A stretch of DNA of 64,000 bases. Origin: Phycisphaerales bacterium. GTDB lineage: Bacteria; Planctomycetota; Phycisphaerae; Tepidisphaerales; Tepidisphaeraceae. Numbering within the stretch: position 1 is the stretch's first letter; each line of letters starts with the position of its first letter. The stretch is from NCBI GenBank assembly GCA_020847375.1, contig JADLCB010000011.1, forward strand, positions 62,001-126,000, given 5' to 3'. This document shows positions 26,830 through 36,549 of the stretch, piece after piece. Position numbers and translations under genes: made by a program. The notes under the pieces were generated by a model that was given only the letters and a program-made list of their open reading frames with translations, had not been told where the DNA came from and did not search any database.

Positions 26830-27028
26830 GATGACTCCTGATTAAATGCTCGCTAGGCAATCCATCATTGCGGGCAACAGACGCAATGTAACGACGATTG
26901 GCACAATCATATTCCGATCTGATTCTGCGCGCGATCAACCACGCCCATCCATTATAGACCCGTCTGGAGATATGTCAGCCGGGGATGAATCATCAGGAGG
27001 TGTCTGTTGCGCCTGACAGTCCTGATTG

Positions 27029-28075
27029 TCAAATAAAACTCTGCGGGCAGTAATTGATGCCGAGATGCAGAATCTGCTGTAACAATGATTCATACGGGAT
27101 ACCTCCAGCTTCGGCACTTTCGGCGAAGTCTTCACCATAACCCAATTGTGGATTGGGATTGGCTTCAAGGAGGTACAAGTCGCCTGCGTCATTGAGACGG
27201 AAATCAAGACGAGCATAACCGGTCAGATTGAGCAGGCGGTAAATTCGTCTGGCTAGTTGTGGTATCTGTTCCTGTACCGCGGCGGGCAGATGGTGCGCTC
27301 GCTGAGTCGTGATACCCCAGCGTTGTTGAAATTCAGGATCAAACTTGGCCTTGTCGGTGGCAATCAGAAGTGCCCCTTCGGGGGGCGTTCTGAAAATCAT
27401 TTCCCAGGTGGGGAATGTGCGCAGGCGGTGATTGCCCAACACGCCGACATAAAGCTCACGACCTTCGATATACTGCTCGGCGATGGCTCCGGTGCCCAGC
27501 GAATCATGGATATATTGCACGCGCTCAGCCAGATGATGTTCGTCCCAGACAACCGATGCCTGGGAGATGCCGACCGAACCTTCGACATTCACGCTTTTAA
27601 TCAGTAGCGGAAAGGGGAGCTTCCTGGGTTTGCTCACCCGGCGGCCCTTGGGAAACACATGGAACTGCGGCACGCGCACACGATGATACGCCAATATCTT
27701 TTTAGTCAGCGCCTTGTCGCGCGCGATCATCAGGCCGCGCGGATTACAACCCGTATAACGCTGGTTCAGCAGCTCCAGGTAGCTGACCATGTTGGCATCG
27801 AAAATGTGAAAATCGCGGAAACCCTCCAGCAGATTAAAGCAGATCTGCGGCTTAAAGTTCTCAATCGCCTGACGCAAAGGGGCCAGATCGTCCGTCAGGC
27901 CCAATCGCAGCACTTCGTGCCCCATGTTGCACAGCGATGCGTAGATGTCGTATTCCATCTTCCACGGGGCGCTTAATTGTTCGGTTTCGCTCAGGTTGGC
28001 AATGTCATCAGGCGGCATGAACTCGTTGTCCAGCAGCATCAAAACGCGGCGAGATGGATAGGTCGGTCGTGCCAT
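27029..28075 (-). CDS. ATP-grasp ligase, D-alanine-D-alanine ligase-like
   Basis: A 348-residue ATP-grasp protein. It has an N-terminal Rossmann-type part ending CFNLLEGF, the lysine loop LPFPLLIKSVNVEGSVGI, EQYIEGRELYVGVLG and the Mg-binding end ARLDFRLNDAGDLYLLEANPNP (key residues D and E..N). This is the pattern of D-Ala-D-Ala ligase relatives. Ddl proper acts in peptidoglycan synthesis; planctomycetes commonly carry extra Ddl-like ligases of unknown substrate, so the call stays general. ATG 28075 (MARPTYPSRR) was chosen over the open frame to 28165, whose extra residues are Cys/Gln-rich. Confidence 0.82.
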   Translation of the reverse strand: MARPTYPSRRVLMLLDNEFMPPDDIANLSETEQLSAPWKMEYDIYASLCNMGHEVLRLGLTDDLAPLRQAIENFKPQICFNLLEGFRDFHIFDANMVSYLELLNQRYTGCNPRGLMIARDKALTKKILAYHRVRVPQFHVFPKGRRVSKPRKLPFPLLIKSVNVEGSVGISQASVVWDEHHLAERVQYIHDSLGTGAIAEQYIEGRELYVGVLGNHRLRTFPTWEMIFRTPPEGALLIATDKAKFDPEFQQRWGITTQRAHHLPAAVQEQIPQLARRIYRLLNLTGYARLDFRLNDAGDLYLLEANPNPQLGYGEDFAESAEAGGIPYESLLQQILHLGINYCPQSFI

Positions 28076-28288
28076 GGTGCGGCGTAACAGAAGTTCCTGT
28101 GCCCAAATCAGTTGCGGCTGACAACAACAAGGTTCAGCGCGATTCAGATTAAAGACTGATTGCAAATCAGACTACACCGAAATGATGGCTGTGTCACCCA
28201 TCACCAACGGATGCAAGGCGCAATCATTCCCGCGATGATCAGCAAATTGATTCGCGATATGACAGACGCATGTCTCGTGTGCAGTCGA

Positions 28289-29788
28289 TTAATCAGGTGG
28301 AGCTGGCGCAGGTGCTGGTCGGGCCCAGGGGGCATAACCCAGGCATAAATACTTTGAATCCGCCGGCGTGAAGGTGGGATTGTCGCGCATACTCTTAAGC
28401 AGGCGATGCAACGCAAAGCGGGTGTATTGAAAACCGCGGATGCCATCGACATCGATCAGAATTGGCTGGGGGCCAAGTTGCGGGTCAATTTGAACCATGA
28501 AGTTGTAGGCTTTGGCGTCCCAGTGGAACAGGCCGTCATGCTCCATCTTGCGCAATAGTGCACCGGAGCGGCGCATCAGATTTTGACGATCAATCTCGGA
28601 TAATTCATCAAGATTGATCTGCGCCAGAGTGGAGCCAGCAATTTTTTCGTAAACAATGATTGATTCAATGGCGTAACCAAAACGGCGGCGCTGCATGATC
28701 AGCAGCGGCCAGGCGGTGGGGAGGTGGCGGATAGCCAGTGCCCATGATTTTTTCCAGGCGCGCATGGCCCGGCTGCCCCGGCCGATTTCGTTGATGTAGC
28801 GGTGCCAGTATTTGCGGCGGGGGCGCTTGAGCACAATGGCTAGTTGCTTCTGTCCAAGTGTAATTTCGCCACTCAGCACATCACCGCTGGCGGTGCGTTT
28901 GATGATGGTCAGCTCATCGCGCTCAATTTGTTGCCACAGAATCGGCCAGGTTGACTGCCAGTTCAGAGCAGAAATGTCCATCTGGCTGGCAGCAGACCAG
29001 CGGTGGGGCACAGGTGATTTACGGAAAAAATACCCGGACCATTGACCGCTGACGAATTGCCCGAAATAGGTGTTGTCCTGCGTGGTCTTGGAGACGAATT
29101 TGCGGCACAGTGTTTGTCGTCGGGAGTTTCTCCGAGGCAGTTTAGCCCCTGGTCGCAATAACCACCAGAACCGCAGCAGATCGGTTCGGCTGGCAATGCA
29201 AGCCGCGCTGTGCGCCAGCAACTGCAGATCGGCGCGCGATAATCCGCCGCGATGCACCGCGTAGGCGTCGATCAAATACAACCGCTGATCCTTAAGCAGA
29301 AAGTTACCCAGATGCAGGTCATGATGGCCCAGTCCGGCCAGATTGAGTTGTTGAAGGATCAGGCCAAACTGGATGGCCAGTTCACGGCGACGAGCAAGTG
29401 GCTGAGCATTGAGCAGAGCTTGGTTGACAAGATCAGCCAGCGATTGGGCAGGTTCAATCGCTTCGAGAATAACCGCATCACCCTTTTGACCATCGAGCTG
29501 CATCCCCACGAGCGTGGCCAGGGCACGAGGAGCGGGCAATTCTGCTTTCTGCAGCCATTGCAGGCGCTGAAACTCCCGCGACGCGGGATTGCCGCGCACC
29601 AGGCGTTTCCAGAATGAACCGTGGCGTGGGTAAAACTTCAGGTAATACCCGCGCTGCTGATATTCAAACCGCCAGACCTGCCGATAGGGGCGCTGTTTGA
29701 CCAGCGCTGCGTGGCGCGGCAGATCGGCGATGATCTTTTGAAACTGCGCCTCGGCCACGACTGAATTTGTTGCAGGCTTGGAAGGCAT
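28289..29788 (-). CDS. tandem LPS-kinase-like (Kdo/WaaP family) protein
   Basis: A 499-residue protein with two protein-kinase-fold units in one chain. The first (residues about 15-215) has LKFYPRHG as its Lys strand, the catalytic-loop motif GLGHHDLHLGNFLL and the metal-site LIDAYAVHRGG. The second (about 270-480) has a shorter Lys strand, LFHWDAKAYNFMV and ILIDVDGIRG. Both resemble lipopolysaccharide core heptose and Kdo kinases of the WaaP/InaA type, which phosphorylate sugars at the inner membrane. Single-domain members are about 250 residues, so this looks like a duplication. It follows pyc by 54 bp and precedes the ATP-grasp gene. Confidence 0.78.
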   Translation of the reverse strand: MPSKPATNSVVAEAQFQKIIADLPRHAALVKQRPYRQVWRFEYQQRGYYLKFYPRHGSFWKRLVRGNPASREFQRLQWLQKAELPAPRALATLVGMQLDGQKGDAVILEAIEPAQSLADLVNQALLNAQPLARRRELAIQFGLILQQLNLAGLGHHDLHLGNFLLKDQRLYLIDAYAVHRGGLSRADLQLLAHSAACIASRTDLLRFWWLLRPGAKLPRRNSRRQTLCRKFVSKTTQDNTYFGQFVSGQWSGYFFRKSPVPHRWSAASQMDISALNWQSTWPILWQQIERDELTIIKRTASGDVLSGEITLGQKQLAIVLKRPRRKYWHRYINEIGRGSRAMRAWKKSWALAIRHLPTAWPLLIMQRRRFGYAIESIIVYEKIAGSTLAQINLDELSEIDRQNLMRRSGALLRKMEHDGLFHWDAKAYNFMVQIDPQLGPQPILIDVDGIRGFQYTRFALHRLLKSMRDNPTFTPADSKYLCLGYAPWARPAPAPAPPD

Positions 29789-29842
29789 GATCAGTCGCCG
29801 CAAAAGTCCAATTGGTCCGGCCTACGCCGATTGCATCGCGGG

Positions 29843-32800
29843 TCATCCCTCCAGAACGACCAGCAGATCCTGGGTTTCAACCACATCGCCTTGTTTGATT
29901 TTCAACTCTTTAACGGTCGAGTTGCGCGGGGCATAAACCGCGGTCTCCATTTTCATCGCTTCGATACTCAGCAGATGCTGGCCTTCTTTTACGCGCTCAC
30001 CTTTTTTGACCGCGACGTTGCTGATCTTGCCGGGCATGGGGGCGGCGACATGATCGGGGTCGTCCAGATCAGCCTTGGGTTTGCGATGCACATCACCTGC
30101 CCGCGCGAGATCGGCGATCAAAATTTCGCGCGGTTGGCCATTGAGCTCAAAAAAGAGCGTCCGTGTGCCATCAGGATGGGGTTCACCGATGGTAAGGAAT
30201 TTGACAACGAGCGTCTTGCCTTCTTCGATCTCGACATTCACTTCTTCGCCGACCTTGGCGCCGTAGAAGAAATTAGGCGTGGGAATGACGCTGGTGTCCC
30301 CATATTGTTGACGATGTTTTTCAAAATCGAGAAAGACCTGGCTGTAAAGAAGATAGCTCAGCAGATCGGTATCGCTGGGCGTGCGATGGATTTTGGCCGC
30401 CAGTTCCTTTGCAGCGGCCTTGAAGTCGATCTTGGGTAGTTTGGCACCGGCGCGGCCCTTGATCGGTTTGACGCCGGCGCTATTGAGCACGATTTTCTGG
30501 AAAACCTTGGGGAAACCGCCGGGCGGCCAACCAATCATGCCCTGCATCATTTCCACCACGCTTTTTGGGAACGTCAGTTTGCGGGTGGGGTCAAGCACAT
30601 CGCGCCCACTCAGGCCGTTGGTGACCATGAACAGCGCCATGTCGCCGACGACCTTGCTGCTGGGCGTGACCTTGACAATGTCGCCAAAAAGCATGTTGAC
30701 TTCAGCATAGGTATCGGCAATTTCATGCCAGCGATCACCCAGCCCCAGGCTCTTGGCCTGCTGGCGCAGGTTGGTGTACTGACCACCAGGCATTTCATGA
30801 TGATAGACCTCAGCGGCTGGGCTTTTCAGGTCTTCTTCAAATGGGTAATAGTAATTGCGTGCAGTTTCAAAATAGTCGCTGAGCAGGCCGAGATTGGCAA
30901 AATCCAGGCCGGTGTCATGGCGCGTGTTGGCCAGGGCCGCCACGATCGCATTGAGATTGGGTTGACTGGTCAACCCCGACATGCTGGACAATGCGGCATC
31001 GGCGATATCGACACCGGCTTCAGCTGCCCGTAGAACCGAACCGGCGTTGATTCCACTGGTGTCGTGCGTATGGAAGTGGATGGGCAGATCGACTTCCTGT
31101 TTCAATGCCTTGACCAGCTCGTAGGCAGCCAGGGGTTTGCACAAACCCGCCATATCCTTGATGCCAAGAATATGCGTGCCCATTTTTTCCAATTCCCTGG
31201 CGAGCTTGATGTAATACTTCAGCGAGTATTTCGTGCGCTTGGGGTCGAGAATATCGCCGGAATAACAGATGGAGGCTTCGCAAAGCGAATCCGTCTTTTC
31301 ACGCACGGTCTGGATCGACAACTTCATCGCTTCGATGCTGTTGAGCGAATCAAAAATGCGGAAGACGTCAATACCTTCGCGGGCGGCCTGAATGGTGAAC
31401 TGACGCACGACGTTATCGGGGTAGTTGGTATACCCGACCGCATTGCTGGAACGCAGAAGCATCTGCAACAATACATTGGGTACGCGCTGGCGCAACTGCC
31501 GCAGGCGATCCCACGGATCCTCCTGTAAAAAACGCATGGAGGCGTCAAATGTCGCCCCGCCCCAGCACTCGATGCTGAACAGTCCCGAGGCCAGGCGCGC
31601 GTAGGCGGGGGCGATCTTCAGCAGGTCGAACGAACGCATGCGCGTGGCCAGCAGGGACTGGTGCGCATCGCGCATGCTGGTGTCGGTCAGCAGCAGACCT
31701 TTTTGTTTTTTGATCCAATTGGCAAATGCCGTTGCGCCCATGGCCTGCAGACGCTGGCGTGTGCCGTCTGGTGGAGCCTGATCGTGCGGCCACGTCGGCA
31801 TGGGTGGATCATTGAACTCGCGTTTGGGATCGATCCTGGCTTTGACATCAGCCCGCCCGTTGAGAATGACATCCCCCAGATAACCCAGCAAGCGCGTGGC
31901 GCGATCCTTGCGCGGGACAAACTCAAACAGCTCTTTGGCGGTATCGATGAAGGTCGTGGTGGCATCGCCGGACTGGAAGGTGTGATGGTGAATCAAGTTT
32001 TCCAGGAAGGGGATGTTGGTCTTGACGCCGCGCACACGAAATTCGCGCAGCGCCCGATCCATACGCCGGATCGCTTCGATAAACGTGCCGCCGGAAGCGG
32101 TCAACTTCACCAGCAGCGAATCGAAGTAGGGGGTGATCACCGCACCGCCGAAAGCAGTGCCGCCGTCCAGTCGTACACCAAAACCAGCCGCGGAGCGATA
32201 GGTCGTAATGCGGCCATAGTCAGGAATGAAATTATTTTCCGGGTCTTCGGTGGTAATGCGCGACTGAATGGCGTATCCGCGCGTTTCGATCTTATCCTGC
32301 ACGGGGACGTTCATCGGTGCGCTGTGCAGAGCGTGATTCTGGCAGACAAGAATCTGGCTTTTGACCAGATCGATACCGGTGACAACCTCCGTCACCGTAT
32401 GTTCGACCTGAATACGCGGATTGACCTCGATGAAGAAAAATTCATGGCGATCCAGATCGACCAGAAATTCGACCGTGCCGGCAGCAAAAAAGTTGACTGA
32501 TGAGCACAAACGCACGGCGGCTTGACAGATGTCATGGCGCAATTGTTTCGGCAGGTTCACGCTGGGGGCGATCTCGACAACCTTCTGATGGCGCCGCTGC
32601 ACGGAACAGTCGCGCTCCCACAGATGCACAAGATTGCCGTGACGATCCCCCAGGATCTGCACTTCGATATGCTTGGCCCGGCTGATATAGCGTTCGAGGA
32701 AGACTTCGGACCGACCGAAAGCGCCGGCAGCTTCGCGGCTGGCTTCCTCGACGCGGGGCAGCAGTTCCTCGGCATTGTGGACGATACGCATACCGCGCCC

Positions 32801-33298
32801 GCCACCGCCGAAGCTGGCTTTGACCATGATTGGAAAACCGATGCGCTGCGCTTCCTGGGAGATTTTTTTCGGGTCGCTCAGCGCCTCGTCGGTTCCGCCG
32901 ATGGTGGGAACGCCGGCTTTTTTGGCCAGTTGTTTGGCTGCGGTTTTATCGCCGAACATGTCCAGCATTTCTGCCGATGGCCCGATGAAGATGATACCGG
33001 CTTTGGCGCAGGCCCGGGCCAGCTCGGCACTTTCTGCCAGGAAACCATACCCGGGATGGATTGCATCAACGTGATGTTCCTTGGCCACGCGAATAATGCC
33101 GTCAATGTTCAGATAACCGCGCACCGGTTCACCGCCATGCTCCGGGCCGATCTGGTATGATTCATCGGCTTTGAAGCGATGCAGAGCAAAGCGATCTTCG
33201 TACGTGTAAACCGCAACCGTGGTCAGCCCCAATTCGGTGGCAGCCCGAAAGACGCGAATTGCGATTTCACTACGATTGGCAACGAGCAATTTTTTCAT
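29843..33298 (-). CDS. pyc: pyruvate carboxylase (single-chain)
   Basis: A 1151-residue biotin enzyme making oxaloacetate from pyruvate and bicarbonate. Order: biotin carboxylase (residues 1-450; GGGGRGMR loop, FIEVNPRIQVEHTVTE), carboxyltransferase (about 530-800; DAHQSLLATRMR start, metal-binding HTHD in PIHFHTHDTSG), a PC tetramerisation region, and the biotinyl domain ending in EAMKMET with the modified Lys at 1116. The length equals the usual alpha4 type. The ATG at 33298 lacks a clear ribosome binding site. Confidence 0.98.
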   Translation of the reverse strand: MKKLLVANRSEIAIRVFRAATELGLTTVAVYTYEDRFALHRFKADESYQIGPEHGGEPVRGYLNIDGIIRVAKEHHVDAIHPGYGFLAESAELARACAKAGIIFIGPSAEMLDMFGDKTAAKQLAKKAGVPTIGGTDEALSDPKKISQEAQRIGFPIMVKASFGGGGRGMRIVHNAEELLPRVEEASREAAGAFGRSEVFLERYISRAKHIEVQILGDRHGNLVHLWERDCSVQRRHQKVVEIAPSVNLPKQLRHDICQAAVRLCSSVNFFAAGTVEFLVDLDRHEFFFIEVNPRIQVEHTVTEVVTGIDLVKSQILVCQNHALHSAPMNVPVQDKIETRGYAIQSRITTEDPENNFIPDYGRITTYRSAAGFGVRLDGGTAFGGAVITPYFDSLLVKLTASGGTFIEAIRRMDRALREFRVRGVKTNIPFLENLIHHHTFQSGDATTTFIDTAKELFEFVPRKDRATRLLGYLGDVILNGRADVKARIDPKREFNDPPMPTWPHDQAPPDGTRQRLQAMGATAFANWIKKQKGLLLTDTSMRDAHQSLLATRMRSFDLLKIAPAYARLASGLFSIECWGGATFDASMRFLQEDPWDRLRQLRQRVPNVLLQMLLRSSNAVGYTNYPDNVVRQFTIQAAREGIDVFRIFDSLNSIEAMKLSIQTVREKTDSLCEASICYSGDILDPKRTKYSLKYYIKLARELEKMGTHILGIKDMAGLCKPLAAYELVKALKQEVDLPIHFHTHDTSGINAGSVLRAAEAGVDIADAALSSMSGLTSQPNLNAIVAALANTRHDTGLDFANLGLLSDYFETARNYYYPFEEDLKSPAAEVYHHEMPGGQYTNLRQQAKSLGLGDRWHEIADTYAEVNMLFGDIVKVTPSSKVVGDMALFMVTNGLSGRDVLDPTRKLTFPKSVVEMMQGMIGWPPGGFPKVFQKIVLNSAGVKPIKGRAGAKLPKIDFKAAAKELAAKIHRTPSDTDLLSYLLYSQVFLDFEKHRQQYGDTSVIPTPNFFYGAKVGEEVNVEIEEGKTLVVKFLTIGEPHPDGTRTLFFELNGQPREILIADLARAGDVHRKPKADLDDPDHVAAPMPGKISNVAVKKGERVKEGQHLLSIEAMKMETAVYAPRNSTVKELKIKQGDVVETQDLLVVLEG

Positions 33299-33445
33299 GT
33301 TTTCGTCTATCTCGGTTTCAGCTTCGGCTATATTTACTTTCGCGCAACCGGCGTACCAAAGTCGGTGGTGCCAGGGTGAATATCATTAAACTCCAGACAA
33401 GGACTATTTGACGGGCGGAAGCGGTGAATTTCAAGGAAGTCGCGC

Positions 33446-34015
33446 ATGTCAGATAATTTACAGCAGCAACTCAGTGAGGCGATTCAATCAGCGCGCGGGC
33501 GATCCGAAGTGCATCAGGCGGTGCTGACGATCTATGATGAGGTGGCCCGGGCAGTCGAGTTGCGCAAACCGGTCTGCCTGGCGTCGGGGCGCTGCTGCCA
33601 TTTTGATGAATTTGGCCACCGATTATACGTGACAACCCTTGAGCTGGCGGTTTTTGTTGACCAACTAACTCAATTGCGCGATCAGTCGCAGCCGGATTGC
33701 CCGCGAATAACTGAAACGGCGCAACGTCAAAAAAGTCTGCAACTGCCGCTGATCGACGCCAGCGCCGGCAGCGGGTGTCGTTTTCAAGTGAACGGTTTGT
33801 GCAGTGTACACGCGATTCGCCCCTTTGGCTGCCGCATGTTTTACTGCGACCCCACCGCTCAGACGTGGCAGATGGAGCAGTACGAGCATTTTCATGCGCG
33901 AATCAAACAGGAGCATGAACGTCTGGGCGTGCCGTATCTATATGTCGAATGGCGCCAAGCATTGCGGATTGCGCTCGACCAAGCGCCGGTGTCTGTATCA
34001 CCGCAGGCGGATTAA
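33446..34015 (+). CDS. YkgJ-family cysteine cluster protein
   Basis: A 189-residue protein of the CxxxxCC family (PF03692), presumed metal or Fe-S binding. The cysteines occur as CLASGRCCHF near 44-52 and later CRFQVNGLCSVHAIRPFGCR with FYCD. The whole pattern of about eight Cys is intact. AAGGA at 33433-33437 precedes the ATG at 33446 by eight bases. It is divergent from pyc and convergent with rpoZ. Confidence 0.85.
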   Translation: MSDNLQQQLSEAIQSARGRSEVHQAVLTIYDEVARAVELRKPVCLASGRCCHFDEFGHRLYVTTLELAVFVDQLTQLRDQSQPDCPRITETAQRQKSLQLPLIDASAGSGCRFQVNGLCSVHAIRPFGCRMFYCDPTAQTWQMEQYEHFHARIKQEHERLGVPYLYVEWRQALRIALDQAPVSVSPQAD

Positions 34016-34052
34016 ACTGGCTGGTATTTTGCCAAACGATGGTGCAAACCAA

Positions 34053-34277
34053 TCAGGCACCGGGACTGCGCAGGCCGCTGGCTTCGTAATCGATGGCGAT
34101 TTTGTCTTCCAAAATCTCCTGGACGACGATTTCCATATTGGTCATTCGGTCATTGCATTCCACCAATGGCCGGGCGCCATCCATCAGTTCCAGCAGACGT
34201 TTCTGGATCAGCGCCGTCAGCTTAAAACGGCCGCCTACTTTGTTGACAATTTCGTCGCTTTTGAGAGCTGCTATCAT
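34053..34277 (-). CDS. rpoZ: RNA polymerase omega subunit
   Basis: A 74-residue protein with DEIVNKVGGRFKLTALIQKR near the N-terminus, the conserved omega helix that helps to fold beta-prime. The central ARPLVE segment fits the family. It is 104 bp downstream of gmk on the same strand, the classical gmk-rpoZ order. The gene is near the short end of the family size but complete. Confidence 0.88.
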   Translation of the reverse strand: MIAALKSDEIVNKVGGRFKLTALIQKRLLELMDGARPLVECNDRMTNMEIVVQEILEDKIAIDYEASGLRSPGA

Positions 34278-34381
34278 GGTTTTTCTCCGTTCAAAATATC
34301 CATCGGTTGTACGTTTGTCGTGACGTAATTCGCTGGAGACCGCATCGATCCAACCTCTCCGGCGAACGGGGCATTATAGCA

Positions 34382-34972
34382 CTAAATCCCTCCGGCGTGT
34401 TTATGCCGGATAATTTTTTCAATTTCTTCAACGGCGTGCTGAAGATTATCATTGATGACAATATGGTCAAAAGCGTGGCTGCCCTTGGCCATATGAATCT
34501 CCCGTTTGGCTGCCCGGAACCGCTTTTGTATCTCCTCGGCGCTGTCACGGGCACGGTCATTCAGCCGCTGCAGCAGTGTCCCTTCGTCGGGGGGGACGAT
34601 AAAAATCAACAGCGCCTGTGGGTAATGGAACCTTACCTGCATTGCCCCCTGAAAATCAATTTCCAGCAACACATCCTGACCGGCTTGCAGATGATCCAGG
34701 GCGGGATGTTTGGGCGTGGCGTAATAATCGCCGTAAACCTGGGCATATTCCAGATATTGATCATCATCCAACCGGCGAAAAAATTCCTCTTTGGTCACGT
34801 GGTCGTAGGCTTTGCCTTTTTCATCATTGGGGCGCAGCGTGCGCGTCGTCACCGATACCGTGTACCAGACATTCAATTGTTGCGCCAGAGCGCGCGAAAT
34901 CGTGCTTTTGCCGACGCCTGATGGCCCGACAAGCACAATCAGCAAACCACAACTGGATGATGAGACTGCCAT
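34382..34972 (-). CDS. gmk: guanylate kinase
   Basis: A 196-residue enzyme phosphorylating GMP to GDP. P-loop GPSGVGKST lies at 16-24, followed by the TTRTLRPNDEKGKAY GMP-binding segment and the lid with RFRAAKREI. Start and length are canonical. It sits between yicC and rpoZ in the same orientation, the order seen in many bacterial groups. Confidence 0.97.
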   Translation of the reverse strand: MAVSSSSCGLLIVLVGPSGVGKSTISRALAQQLNVWYTVSVTTRTLRPNDEKGKAYDHVTKEEFFRRLDDDQYLEYAQVYGDYYATPKHPALDHLQAGQDVLLEIDFQGAMQVRFHYPQALLIFIVPPDEGTLLQRLNDRARDSAEEIQKRFRAAKREIHMAKGSHAFDHIVINDNLQHAVEEIEKIIRHKHAGGI

Positions 34973-35069
34973 TATTCTTGCTCAATGTGGGAATCAGTTG
35001 CTGGTCTCCGTCAGCCGAATCGTTCGCATGGCTGGACTTTGACCGCAACAGCGGGTAAACCGGTTATTC

Positions 35070-35945
35070 CTATTCCACGTTCTGTACCTGTTCCTTTAAT
35101 CTGTCAATTGCACCTTTGATATTCACAATATGGCTGGCGATGGTGGCATCGTTGGCCTTGCTGGCGATGGTATTGGCTTCGCGCAGCATCTCCTGGGTAA
35201 TGAAATCAAGCTTGCGACCAGCATGTTCCTCCTTGCGACAGGCCGTTTCAAAGGCCTTGAGATGCTGGCCCAGCCGCTGTACTTCCTCGTTGATATCGGC
35301 CCGCTCGGCAAAGACGGCAACTTCTTTCAATAGATCCGCCTGATTGACCTGCAGCTCAGCCTTGCTCATCAGCAAATTAACACGGCCGGAGAGTTTGCGG
35401 TGGTATTCATCAATAACCCGCGGCGCCAGACAGGCAATTTCCTGTAGCGCTGTATTGATCAACTGCAGGTGTTTCATCAGGTCTTTGAAAAGCGCCTCGC
35501 CCTCGCTGCTGCGCATGCGAACCAGCTTATCAATGGCCTGGCGTGTCAGTTCACGGATTACATCGCCATGTTTTTGTATTTCGTCCGTTTCGTCGTGGGG
35601 TTCGCTGAGTACGCCTGGTAATTGCAGCAAAATGGCCAGATCGATCTCGGTTTTATGATTTTGCAGGTGCTGCAATTGTTTGAGATACGCCTCCAACGCC
35701 GGGACGTTGATATGGTAAGCGGCTTCGGCGGAGTTCATCCGCATTTTAAGGATGAACGTGATCGATCCGCGTCCCAATTGATTGCGCAGCAGGCTTTCCA
35801 GTTCCGGTTCCAGCCCCGATACATTGTCCGGTAATTTAATAACAGCCTTGAAATAACGATTATTCAATGAACGGATTTCGACCGCGTAGTGAGTGCCGTC
35901 GCGTTCGGTGACGGCGTCGCCAAATCCGGTCATGCTGACGATCAT
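35070..35945 (-). CDS. yicC: YicC/YloC family endoribonuclease
   Basis: A 291-residue protein. MIVSMTGFGDA is the standard N-terminus of the YicC family, which fixes the ATG at 35945 (frame open to 36005). The EIRSLNNRYFKAVIKLP segment and the C-terminal RADINEEVQRLGQHLKAFE-to-GRKLDFITQEMLREANT region (key residues RADI-EE and EM-RE-NT) are both conserved. E. coli YicC degrades RNAs such as RyhB. It precedes gmk. Confidence 0.95.
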   Translation of the reverse strand: MIVSMTGFGDAVTERDGTHYAVEIRSLNNRYFKAVIKLPDNVSGLEPELESLLRNQLGRGSITFILKMRMNSAEAAYHINVPALEAYLKQLQHLQNHKTEIDLAILLQLPGVLSEPHDETDEIQKHGDVIRELTRQAIDKLVRMRSSEGEALFKDLMKHLQLINTALQEIACLAPRVIDEYHRKLSGRVNLLMSKAELQVNQADLLKEVAVFAERADINEEVQRLGQHLKAFETACRKEEHAGRKLDFITQEMLREANTIASKANDATIASHIVNIKGAIDRLKEQVQNVE

Positions 35946-36023
35946 GTGGGTTGCCTGGGTAGCGTGGTGGCGATTGCTTAAAACAGTTGACGTTACCAAT
36001 TTCAAAAATATGTTGCCGCACCG

Positions 36024-36518
36024 TTACGGCTGAGTTGTCGGAGCTTCGACCGGTGCCGCTGCCGGGGTTGCCGGAGTTTCGACCGGCGTCGCTGCTGGAG
36101 TTGCCGGAGCTTCAGCAGGCGTTGCAGCTGGTGCTACCGGAGCGGCATTTGCGGGGGCTGTCTCAGTATCGGTGCTATCCGCAGGGGTAGACTGATTATC
36201 GGGAACAGGTGTCGAGGCGGACGGCAGGGGCGCTTGAGCTGCATTTTGCAGTACGCCGGCCTGCTCCATCGCCTGTTTGTGACGATAATTGGACAGCAGG
36301 TTCAACCCGACAGCCATCAGGATGAATACGCCGAAAATAATGCTGGTAATCCAAGTGAGTACGTCGCCGGTTTTGGAACCAAACGCGGTATTGCCACCCG
36401 ATCCGCCGAAGGCAGTCGCCAAGCCGCCGCCGCGACCTTTCTGGATCAAAATGATCAGAATCAGAAGCAGGCAGATGATGATGAAAAGAATGATGAGCAG
36501 GTAAAGAAGAAAATTCAT
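36024..36518 (-). CDS. secG: SecG translocase subunit with long Pro/Ala-rich tail
   Basis: A 164-residue SecG, part of the SecYEG protein channel. Residues 3-24 and 54-74 are the two membrane spans, joined by the QKGRGGGLATAFGG loop that identifies SecG. The rest (about 85-164) is a Pro, Ala and Thr-rich tail, longer than the usual 75-110 residue protein, and contains three copies of an 11-residue repeat encoded by 33-bp DNA repeats. It is 31 bp from tpiA in the same orientation. Confidence 0.92.
   Translation of the reverse strand: MNFLLYLLIILFIIICLLLILIILIQKGRGGGLATAFGGSGGNTAFGSKTGDVLTWITSIIFGVFILMAVGLNLLSNYRHKQAMEQAGVLQNAAQAPLPSASTPVPDNQSTPADSTDTETAPANAAPVAPAATPAEAPATPAATPVETPATPAAAPVEAPTTQP
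36034..36132. repeat. three tandem 33-bp repeats in the secG tail
   Basis: Copies start at 36034, 36067 and 36100, each opening with GTTGYCGGAGYTTC; a partial fourth copy begins at 36133. The period is exactly 33 bp, so each unit adds 11 residues (PAATPVETPAT-like) without shifting the frame. Such repeats expand and contract by slippage. Confidence 0.85.
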
Positions 36519-36549
36519 CGATAGTTATCCGTTATAGACAGGTTCGTAA

